From Moraxellaceae bacterium (lineage in GTDB: Bacteria; Pseudomonadota; Gammaproteobacteria; Pseudomonadales; UBA3067), in the NCBI GenBank assembly GCA_002401525.1, contig NVTH01000135.1, forward strand, positions 642 through 7,932: 7,291 nucleotides of DNA, read 5' to 3'. The position numbers and the translations under genes are program-made. Numbering within the stretch: the stretch's first letter is position 1; each line of letters opens with the position of its first letter. This document shows, piece after piece, positions 1 to 5,479 of this stretch. The notes below the pieces were generated by a model, which worked only from the letters and a program-made list of their open reading frames with translations, searched no databases and was not told the DNA's origin.

Positions 1-23
1 GTCGTCTATTAGGAGAATAACTC

Positions 24-464
24 ATGAAAACTCTACCCCTATGCTCGATATTGATCCTCAGCGTTACGTCCGTATTTTCCTTAACGTCCATCGCCTACGC
101 AGACATCGCAGTGGTGGTGCACCGCGACAGCCCACTGGCTGACGTGACGCCAGAACAAATTTCAAAAATATTTCTCGCCAAAACAAAAACCTTTGCCAAT
201 GGCCAAAAAATTAAACTCCTCGATCTTGAAGAAGGCGATGAAACGCGTGATCAATTTTACAAGTCGGTGGCTAATAAAACGCCGTCTCAAGTCAAAGCTT
301 ATTGGTCGCGTTTAATATTTACCGGCAAAGGACAACCTCCCCAAGTGCTAATGGACAGTGACGAAATTGTTGAAACCATTGGCGAGGATCTCAACAGCAT
401 TGGCTATGTTGATCCTGACGCAGTCACGGATTCAGTTAAAGTGGTTTTAACGCTGAGCGATTAA
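24..464 (+). CDS. Small PstS-like periplasmic substrate-binding protein
   Basis: A 146-aa protein with a clear Sec signal peptide: K2 near the N-terminus, a hydrophobic core at about residues 4-24 and an AYA|D cleavage site after residue 26. The mature part opens with DIAVVVHRDSPL and continues with VTPEQISKIFLAK, the pattern of the PBP-like (PstS-type) domain in proteins annotated as 'phosphate ABC transporter substrate-binding protein'. At about 120 mature residues it is far shorter than a full PstS (over 300 aa), so it is one lobe or a miniature family member and not a complete two-lobe transporter receptor. No lipobox is seen, so it is probably soluble in the periplasm. The ATG is supported by an AGGAG at 11-15, eight bases upstream. 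No pst transporter genes are visible here, so phosphate binding is unproven; short proteins of this type may instead serve sensing. The family call is good and the ligand unknown. Confidence 0.8.
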   Translation: MKTLPLCSILILSVTSVFSLTSIAYADIAVVVHRDSPLADVTPEQISKIFLAKTKTFANGQKIKLLDLEEGDETRDQFYKSVANKTPSQVKAYWSRLIFTGKGQPPQVLMDSDEIVETIGEDLNSIGYVDPDAVTDSVKVVLTLSD

Positions 465-552
465 CCGCCCCCACTCAATAACCGTAAAACCGCTATTTAT
501 TCTTCGCCTGTTTAACCTGTCATTCCAGCACCCCCTCGGTCATTTCCGCACC

Positions 553-583
553 CCCCGTCATTCCCGCGAAGGCGGGAATCCAT
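553..583 (+). repeat. Left arm of inverted repeat, dRS3-like hairpin
   Basis: This 31-bp arm runs from CCCCGTC to ATCCAT and contains the 8-bp stem ATTCCCGC / GCGGGAAT around a GAAG loop (positions 559-578 or so). The core fits the ATTCCC-N8-GGGAAT pattern known from neisserial dRS3 repeats, though this genome does not look neisserial. It is perfectly complementary to 679-709. Confidence 0.85.
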
Positions 584-678
584 ATTGATCAATGCTTCGT
601 TTTTTGCATCTAGGGTGGGGTTTTGTTTTTGGCACGATTTAATGCAGAGGTGAAATTGAGGCTGTGGATTTGAATTAG

Positions 679-709
679 ATGGATTCCCGCCTTCGCGGGA
701 ATGACGGGG
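679..709 (-). repeat. Right arm of inverted repeat
   Basis: Exact reverse complement of 553-583, running ATGGATTCCC to GACGGGG, with the same internal hairpin. It is followed by a second, degenerate unit (GGGTGCGGGAATGACG, 711-726). In RNA read from either strand the two arms could pair with each other or fold separately. Confidence 0.85.
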
Positions 710-786
710 TGGGTGCGGGAATGACGTTGAGGGTACTACCTTCGCTTTCGAATGCGATTAGGAACTTAACTCAATCTAATTATATT

Positions 787-1764
787 TTAAGGATTAAGAA
801 ACTGTTTCAATGTATCCGGTCCGGTGGCGGCAGTTAGCGGCTTAATCACGTAACCGGAGATCCCCAAATCAGTGCACTCTTTCACCATGCCTCGGTCCGC
901 TACGGAAGACAGCATCACTACAGGGACTTGCTGATTTTTATTGCGAATAAGTTTCAACACATCGTTGCCATTCATCACCGGCATCACTACATCCATAAAC
1001 AGAATGTCGGGGTGCTGCTCGTTAAACACCTCAACCGCTTTTTTGCCGTCCTCTGCAAGCACGACATTGTTGTAGCCTAACTTAGATAAATAATTAACCA
1101 TGGAAGTACGCACAGTTTTCATGTCGTCCACGACTAATATTTTTTTATCTTTGTCTAAACGAGTAATTTTTTCATTAAACACCACACTCATCACTTTCTC
1201 AGCAGGAGCGGTGGCTAGGTCATTGCTTACGCCATTTAAGTGATCATTTAATTCAGGGCTTATTTTGCGTATTAACAGATTAAAATAGAAACGCCCAATG
1301 TCTTTGACGTGAACAGGAACCGTTATAATATCCTCTGTGCCCGTTAGTAAAGACGACATTATGTCCATTGAATAAACAAAGTAAGGCGGTATAAACTGAA
1401 TCCCTAACTCCTCAGTTTTAAGGCTGCCTACCGCGCGTCCAACAACGGTATTGCCCCATTCTGCCAAGGCATCGGCTACTAATTCATTGACCTCTTCGTA
1501 TTCTAAATCTTCTTCCAACACGTTCTTGCGAATCGCATTACCAAGCGCCAATGCAGTCTCGATGTAATGGTGCATGACTATCACGCCGTCGAGAGCACCG
1601 GTGACCTCTGCGCAAATGGCATAGCCATGGAAATTAAAACTGCCTAAATTATCGACAAACCCGTCTTCGGTACGGCCTTCCATCTCGGCCATCTCAAGCA
1701 GATTATCTAAACATTCATCAATGAACGGTTGCAAAATGAGTTGTTGAACATTACTTAAAGGCAT
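787..1764 (-). CDS. CheX-type phosphatase fused to response-regulator receiver (REC) domain
   Basis: A 325-aa two-domain cytoplasmic signalling protein. Residues about 1-165 resemble the CheX/CheC phosphatase fold and contain ALAEWGNTVVGRA, in which E102-x-x-N105 matches the ExxN motif that CheC/CheX/FliY proteins use to dephosphorylate CheY-P. Residues about 208-325 form a complete receiver: acidic pair D213-D214 (ILVVDDMKTVR), phospho-acceptor D258 (LFMDVVMPVMNG), S286 in the Thr/Ser position (VVMLSSV) and K308 (YVIKPL). All expected REC residues are present, so it should accept phosphate. The 40-residue linker is charged. Start: ATG at 1764 is preferred; a TTG four codons upstream (1776) is possible, and an in-frame TAA lies just above that. 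Neither has a clear Shine-Dalgarno. No kinase, cheA or receptor gene is adjacent, so its partner is unknown. It may dephosphorylate its own or another receiver; that is inference. Confidence 0.87.
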   Translation of the reverse strand: MPLSNVQQLILQPFIDECLDNLLEMAEMEGRTEDGFVDNLGSFNFHGYAICAEVTGALDGVIVMHHYIETALALGNAIRKNVLEEDLEYEEVNELVADALAEWGNTVVGRAVGSLKTEELGIQFIPPYFVYSMDIMSSLLTGTEDIITVPVHVKDIGRFYFNLLIRKISPELNDHLNGVSNDLATAPAEKVMSVVFNEKITRLDKDKKILVVDDMKTVRTSMVNYLSKLGYNNVVLAEDGKKAVEVFNEQHPDILFMDVVMPVMNGNDVLKLIRNKNQQVPVVMLSSVADRGMVKECTDLGISGYVIKPLTAATGPDTLKQFLNP

Positions 1765-2035
1765 AAATTTAAACAAACAACGTTAACAATTGCGATTCAT
1801 GGCCAGGCCACTCAAAGATACAGGGCTCGTTAAAGCCATAGCTATTAATAACTATAGCTGAAATCTGGGTAATCAAAGCCGCCACCCAATTACCTGATGC
1901 GTAAATAACCCATTCGTTAGCTTAAACGGGCCTAAGATTAATCACGCGTATTATTGGATCTATGATTTAAGCTTAGACGGAATCGCTATATCAAACGGGA
2001 AAAAATATAGACAGAAGCCTACTCAAAAATAGAAC
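1765..2035. other. Gene-free stretch upstream of the CheX-REC gene
   Basis: About 270 bases with no credible reading frame. It should hold the promoter and leader of the minus-strand CheX-REC gene, but I could not pick a convincing -35/-10 pair or a flagellar-type sigma-28 promoter. One small inverted repeat stands out: AGCTAT (1840-1845) and ATAGCT (1854-1859) with an 8-base AT-rich spacer, about 75-95 bases above the start codon, in a position where an operator or promoter could lie. Confidence 0.4.
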
Positions 2036-2071
2036 AAAAAAAATGGCCTTTGTTAGAAACAAAAGGCCATT
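2036..2071 (-). terminator. Intrinsic terminator of the acyl-CoA synthetase gene
   Basis: On the minus strand a 10-bp perfect stem AATGGCCTTT / AAAGGCCATT (2062-2071 with 2042-2051) encloses a 9-base loop. It is followed by a run of eight Ts (seen as A at 2036-2043, overlapping the stem base). It sits about 45 bases past the stop codon at 2117, a classic Rho-independent terminator. It separates this gene from the downstream CheX-REC gene, so the two are probably not co-transcribed. Confidence 0.9.
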
Positions 2072-2116
2072 GATTTAAAGCAAGTTAATCTTAGATTGAT
2101 AAAGAATCGGAACTCA

Positions 2117-3928
2117 TTAAAACGCTAATTCGCCCTCATCTATTTCCGATTGCAAGGTTTCGGTCAATTCCACGTAATGAGTCGTTTTGGGAAGTGCCAC
2201 AAACACTGGATCAGGGCAGGTAGTGACCCCGTAGGATTCCTTCTTAAGATCAGACTTTTTATATTTAAAGGTTCCGGTTGTATCCACGTCTTGCTTATGG
2301 CGAAGAAACACGGGCACTGCGTAGGCGGGTAGATTTTGACGCGCAAAATCAAACAGCTCAGTCAATGGCATGTCATAACCGTCTTTGGGGGTGATTGACG
2401 CCATGCCGGCTTTGCCATTGGTGCCAGGAATCTCAACGCCGTAGACCACGCAATCGGCCACCGAAGGATGACCACTGAGTATATTCTCTACCTGGGTAGT
2501 GGAAACGTTTTCACCTTTCCAACGGAAGGTATCCCCTAATCGATCGACAAATTGATAATGCGCACAACCAATATTTCTCAGTAAATCACCGGTATCAAAC
2601 CACGCATCCCCGAGCTTGAATACATCTCTAAAGATTGCCTTTTCAGTTTTGTCTTTTTGCGTATAACCAATAAAAGGTCTGTTCTCAGTAATTTCGCCGA
2701 TCAGCAATCCTGGTTCACCTTTTTCGACTGGGATTAAATAGCCATCACTGCCGCGAACCACTTCATCCTTTTCTCGATCGTACTGCACCAAAGTAGCGGA
2801 ACCTACCCCAATGGTATTGTCTAAATTAAATAAATTCACAAACCCGGTATTACCTTCACTGGCGCCGTAGAATTCAAGAATATTAGGGATTTGAAAACGT
2901 TCCTTAAAATCCCCCCAAATACCGGGCCGCAAACCGTTTCCGAATATTTTCTTTAAGGTATGGTGACCGTCGCTAGGCTTGGGCGGCTGATTCAATAAAT
3001 ACCGGCACATTTCGCCGACGTAACCAAAAATAGTGGCTTCGAATTTATTAATATCATCCCAGAAAGCACTGGCACTGAATTTACGGCGGATGGCCACCGA
3101 TGCCCCACTGGCAAGCACTGATCCCCAACACGCTAATAAGCCCGTGGCATGATAAAGCGGCAAAGCCAAATAATAGATGTCATTTTTATTTAAATTCATC
3201 GCCACATTAATAGTGCCGATCATGCTGCAAAAACGATTATGGTCAGTGATCGCCGCTTTCGGCATACCGGTGGTACCAGAGGTATAGATGTAACACAGGT
3301 GATCAGAACGAGTAATTTCTGCTGACGACGCTAGATTGTCTCGACTTTGATCTGCACTTAAGACCATTAGGTTTAAATAATTGTCGGGCACCGTTCCAGG
3401 GTCTTTTTGCACGTCTCTATCAGCCACTGCATAAATGTGTTCTTCGGGGATTTGAATGTCAGCACGCACACTATCAAATTGCGCAGTCAATTCTTCGCCC
3501 ACAATAGCGGCCACAGGGGACACTAAATTAATGCTGTGAGCCAGCACTTTACCTTCCTGGGTATGATTCAGTAATGCGGCGCAGGCCCCTGCTTTCGCTA
3601 TGGCGGTAAAATTAATTAAAAACTCGGTCCGATTGTGCATTAACAATGCAACCACATCACCGCGCTTCACGCCTTGAGACCTCAAAAAATGCGCAATCTT
3701 ATTGGCCGCCGCATTAAATTCTGAGTAGGTCAGGGAGCGATCCTGAAAGTGGATTGCTGGCCGATTGGGGTATTTTTTAACCACCTCTTCCACGCACAAA
3801 GGCATGGATTGGTTTTCATGCTTGTTTCGGCTCGCCTTCGCCGCTTGATAAATTGCAGGAACTCGAGAAAGGACGTTGGGGAGGCCTTTAATCAAGTCGA
3901 TTGGCCTAATTTGATCGTTATTAGCCAT
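2117..3928 (-). CDS. Long-chain/very-long-chain acyl-CoA synthetase, FATP-like
   Basis: A 603-aa ANL-superfamily enzyme expected to activate long-chain fatty acids with ATP and CoA to acyl-CoA, feeding beta-oxidation or lipid synthesis. Motifs in order: phosphate-binding loop YIYTSGTTGMPK (214-225), LPLYHATG (256-263), FYGASEGN (353-360, adenine/Mg contact), DTGDL (445-449), hinge and FATP signature VDRLGDTFRWKGENVSTT (461-478), and TGTFKYKKSDL (551-561) holding the C-terminal catalytic lysine, probably K555. DRxGDTFRWKGENVSTT is characteristic of the FATP/SLC27 branch rather than FadD. Length is normal for that branch and no key motif is missing. Start ATG follows a modest GAGAG-type ribosome site (3935-3943) and no membrane helix is obvious. 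It is transcribed divergently from the PF10118 gene and ends at a strong terminator. Chain-length specificity cannot be read from the sequence. Confidence 0.93.
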   Translation of the reverse strand: MANNDQIRPIDLIKGLPNVLSRVPAIYQAAKASRNKHENQSMPLCVEEVVKKYPNRPAIHFQDRSLTYSEFNAAANKIAHFLRSQGVKRGDVVALLMHNRTEFLINFTAIAKAGACAALLNHTQEGKVLAHSINLVSPVAAIVGEELTAQFDSVRADIQIPEEHIYAVADRDVQKDPGTVPDNYLNLMVLSADQSRDNLASSAEITRSDHLCYIYTSGTTGMPKAAITDHNRFCSMIGTINVAMNLNKNDIYYLALPLYHATGLLACWGSVLASGASVAIRRKFSASAFWDDINKFEATIFGYVGEMCRYLLNQPPKPSDGHHTLKKIFGNGLRPGIWGDFKERFQIPNILEFYGASEGNTGFVNLFNLDNTIGVGSATLVQYDREKDEVVRGSDGYLIPVEKGEPGLLIGEITENRPFIGYTQKDKTEKAIFRDVFKLGDAWFDTGDLLRNIGCAHYQFVDRLGDTFRWKGENVSTTQVENILSGHPSVADCVVYGVEIPGTNGKAGMASITPKDGYDMPLTELFDFARQNLPAYAVPVFLRHKQDVDTTGTFKYKKSDLKKESYGVTTCPDPVFVALPKTTHYVELTETLQSEIDEGELAF

Positions 3929-4065
3929 TAATTTAGCTCTCTGAAATGTGAACGGTCAAACGCGTTTTATGCAAAAAGGCGCTTCACCTCGTTATTATTG
4001 CTTTTGGACGTTATTTATCTTGTATTTTTACGCCACAGGCCTTTGACCCAAGTTTTCTCTACCAG

Positions 4066-4089
4066 TTAAACAAATTCGCCCTTTGTTAA
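4066..4089. promoter_or_regulatory. AT-rich inverted repeat, possible operator
   Basis: TTAAACAAA and TTTGTTAA form a near-perfect dyad (one extra A on the left) around a 7-base centre. It lies about 140 bases above the synthetase start, plausible for a regulator site, but a dyad of AT-rich arms can arise by chance. Confidence 0.3.
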
Positions 4090-4147
4090 GCAAGGCTTAT
4101 ATAGGGGGCCAAATGCCCTCTGTAGCATTCATATTAGGTCTATTCAC

Positions 4148-4172
4148 CTTAGGCCTGTCTTTTCACGACAGG
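4148..4172. promoter_or_regulatory. Inverted repeat overlapping the -35 area, operator candidate
   Basis: CCTGTC (4154-4159) and GACAGG (4167-4172) form a perfect 6-bp dyad with a 7-base spacer. Its right arm ends where the -35 region of the 4194 promoter would lie, a typical repressor or activator position. The left arm is part of CTTAGGCCTGT, which recurs at 4216-4226. Confidence 0.4.
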
Positions 4173-4193
4173 TATTCCCAATGATCGTGTAGT

Positions 4194-4199
4194 TATAAT
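4194..4199 (+). promoter_or_regulatory. -10 box TATAAT, candidate promoter for the PF10118 gene
   Basis: A perfect sigma-70 -10 hexamer about 110 bases upstream of the start codon. The hexamer 17 bases upstream (GGTATT, 4171-4176) is a poor -35 and there is no TG extension, which would suit an activator-dependent promoter. Predicted transcription would begin near 4206, giving a leader of about 100 bases. Confidence 0.4.
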
Positions 4200-4215
4200 C
4201 ACAACAGTGCGATAA

Positions 4216-4235
4216 CTTAGGCCTGTAATAGCCTA
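4216..4235. promoter_or_regulatory. Second copy of CTTAGGCCTGT within a dyad
   Basis: The 11-base CTTAGGCCTGT (4216-4226) exactly repeats 4148-4158, 68 bases away. TAGGC (4218-4222) and GCCTA (4231-4235) form a small inverted repeat. The two copies bracket the 4194 -10 box, one over its -35 area and one just past the predicted start. Confidence 0.35.
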
Positions 4236-4295
4236 GCCCTACTACCCTACCCATAAAGTTTTTAACACGATAGGGCTCGATACCATTTTAATTAT

Positions 4296-4300
4296 AAGGA
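4296..4300 (+). promoter_or_regulatory. Ribosome binding site that sets a TTG start
   Basis: AAGGA lies directly against the TTG at 4301, so it cannot serve that codon, but is nine bases from the in-frame TTG at 4310. The first ATG (4361) has no comparable site at proper distance. Confidence 0.5.
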
Positions 4301-4309
4301 TTGACTCAA

Positions 4310-5197
4310 TTGACACACAATAATAATAACCGTTACAAAAAGCCAACAGGCCACCAGATAATGCCCCGATTTGTAACCTTCAATATCACTGAAAAATCGC
4401 CCCGTTATTGGCACGGCGGTAACGCTTTTAATACGCATTTTTTCAATGCCTTTTTTACTACATTTCCCGCCGGGGAAACTTTTTTCGTGCGTAGCGTGCA
4501 GAAATATCGCCACCTAATTAAAGACGAGGAGCTTCAAGCAGATATTAATGATTTCTCTACCCAAGAAGGCAATCATTCTAGTGCGCACGATTTACACGGT
4601 GATGTGCTTGCGTTGCAGGGCTATAAAAGCATCGCTCGAGATAATAGATTCCTTGATGCGGGGCTTAAGCTGTTCAATAAAACCATGCCTCGATTTTCGT
4701 TAGCCGTCACCATTGCGATTGAGCATTTTACGGCGATATTATCCCACCAGGTTTACGCCACCCCTGAACTTTTTATCGAACCATTACATGAAGATTTCAA
4801 ACCGCTTTTTCTATGGCATGCCGCGGAAGAAATTGAACACAAGGGCGTGGCGTATGATGTGTATGAAGAAGTAGACGGAAGCTACTGGCTTAGAATCATC
4901 GCCATGATGCTCACCACGGTGGCCATTCTGATGCTGGTGTTTATTCGTTTGTCTCCGTTACTGCGTAAAGACGGTCTACTTTTCAGCGGCTCCACTTGGA
5001 AACAGGGAATGTCATTTCTATTCGGTAAGAATGGCCTGTTTACGCTGGTGGTGCCCCACTACTTGCAATTTTATCGACGCAGTTTTCACCCTTGGGATCA
5101 GCAGGACTATCACTTTATCGACGAATTCCGGGCTCAATTTGATAGTGGTGATTTCGTCAACGAAATCCCGACACCAGAAGCTACCGTGCCCGCTTAA
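4310..5197 (+). CDS. PF10118-family metal-dependent hydrolase-like membrane protein
   Basis: A protein of about 295 aa of the family annotated 'metal-dependent hydrolase' (PF10118/COG3687). Numbered from the TTG at 4310, recognisable family elements are FPAGETFFVRSV (53-64), QEGNHSSAH (85-93), IEHFTA (137-142) and HAAEEIEHKGVAYDVY (170-185). The repeated Glu/ExxH elements (E86, H89/H93, E138-H139, E174xxH177) resemble a ferritin-like di-iron site, so an oxygenase or oxidase role is as plausible as hydrolysis; no substrate is established here. One hydrophobic segment (about 194-214) suggests membrane attachment. The start is uncertain: TTG at 4310 fits the ribosome site, TTG at 4301 does not, and ATG at 4361 would trim the N-terminus just before the PRFVTF segment that looks family-conserved. 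Divergent from the acyl-CoA synthetase, which hints at a lipid-related job. It ends before a terminator. Confidence 0.83.
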   Translation: MTHNNNNRYKKPTGHQIMPRFVTFNITEKSPRYWHGGNAFNTHFFNAFFTTFPAGETFFVRSVQKYRHLIKDEELQADINDFSTQEGNHSSAHDLHGDVLALQGYKSIARDNRFLDAGLKLFNKTMPRFSLAVTIAIEHFTAILSHQVYATPELFIEPLHEDFKPLFLWHAAEEIEHKGVAYDVYEEVDGSYWLRIIAMMLTTVAILMLVFIRLSPLLRKDGLLFSGSTWKQGMSFLFGKNGLFTLVVPHYLQFYRRSFHPWDQQDYHFIDEFRAQFDSGDFVNEIPTPEATVPA

Positions 5198-5247
5198 TAG
5201 ACTTTAGGGCGCTATTTGTTCTGCTGATCTATTCGTACTGTTAATCT

Positions 5248-5269
5248 AAAAGCCCCTTCGCGGGGCTTT
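5248..5269 (+). terminator. Intrinsic terminator after the PF10118 gene
   Basis: AAAGCCCC (5249-5256) pairs with GGGGCTTT (5262-5269) around a TTCGC loop, about 50 bases after the stop codon. The downstream T-run is short (TTTCTGCTTTC). The matching A-tract on the left could let it work on the other strand as well. It insulates pyruvate kinase from the upstream gene. Confidence 0.85.
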
Positions 5270-5462
5270 CTGCTTTCATCTCTTCAAAACACCCATGTGC
5301 TAATCTAAAAGTAATAATTGGGACCTGCATTTACTAACGTCATTCTCGTATTGTTGTACCCTTGTAGGGCCTTTTGGCAAACGACTTCTTCTAAATACCA
5401 CCCTTTAACCTCGACACTAAACCACGAAACTAAACTCGAACCTAGACCCAAAATTGATCACC

Positions 5463-5467
5463 AAGGA
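5463..5467 (+). promoter_or_regulatory. Ribosome binding site for the pyruvate kinase GTG start
   Basis: AAGGA lies twelve bases ahead of the GTG at 5480, slightly long but the only good site in the area. An out-of-frame ATG at 5469 is too close to use it well. Confidence 0.5.
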
Positions 5468-5479
5468 TATGACCCACTC

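Larger units (their letters stand above)
519..735. repeat. MITE-like element with paired inverted repeats
   Basis: This fills most of the 322-bp gap between 464 and 787, which has no credible gene. Two 31-bp arms are perfect reverse complements of each other, about 95 bp apart. Outside them the symmetry continues imperfectly: 539-552 (GTCATTTCCGCACC) mirrors 710-726 with small mismatches and one gap. On the left a third degenerate unit, GTCATTCCAGCACCCCC, starts at 519, so the flank reads as tandem GTCATTCC-type units. Each arm also contains its own hairpin. A non-coding core between long terminal inverted repeats fits a non-autonomous mobile or REP/MITE-like element. Lying between convergent genes (24-464 on + and 787-1764 on -), it may also work as a bidirectional terminator. 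No target-site duplication could be fixed by eye. Confidence 0.75.
3929..4309. promoter_or_regulatory. Divergent intergenic region, repeat-rich control region
   Basis: About 380 bases between two divergent genes with no plausible gene of its own. It should hold promoters in both directions. Visible elements are a perfect -10 box on the plus strand, two dyads that share an 11-base direct repeat (entered separately), an AT-rich dyad TTAAACAAA (4066-4074) / TTTGTTAA (4082-4089), and on the minus strand an AACTGGTA sequence (within 4057-4071) resembling only half of a FadR-type site. The minus-strand promoter for the synthetase could not be fixed by eye. Confidence 0.5.

Noticed and set aside
519..735. 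CRISPR array
   Set aside because: The repeats are inverted or directly adjacent degenerate units with no regular spacers and no cas genes nearby.
2150..2352. Short open frames on both strands within the 3' part of the acyl-CoA synthetase gene
   Set aside because: Shadow frames of the confirmed 603-aa gene.
4292..4513. 73-aa minus-strand frame overlapping the PF10118 start
   Set aside because: Lies over well-conserved coding sequence on the other strand and has no recognisable features; part of its hydrophobic end is just the reverse of AT-rich codons.
5359..5376. Small hairpin CCCT-TGT-AGGG followed by CCTTTT as a terminator or attenuator before pyk
   Set aside because: Only a 4-bp stem with a 3-base loop and no true T-run.
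5318..5479. N-terminal extension of pyruvate kinase from a TTG at 5318
   Set aside because: The residues before RRTKIICTIGPA show no family resemblance and the TTG lacks a good ribosome site; GTG at 5480 gives the standard protein.
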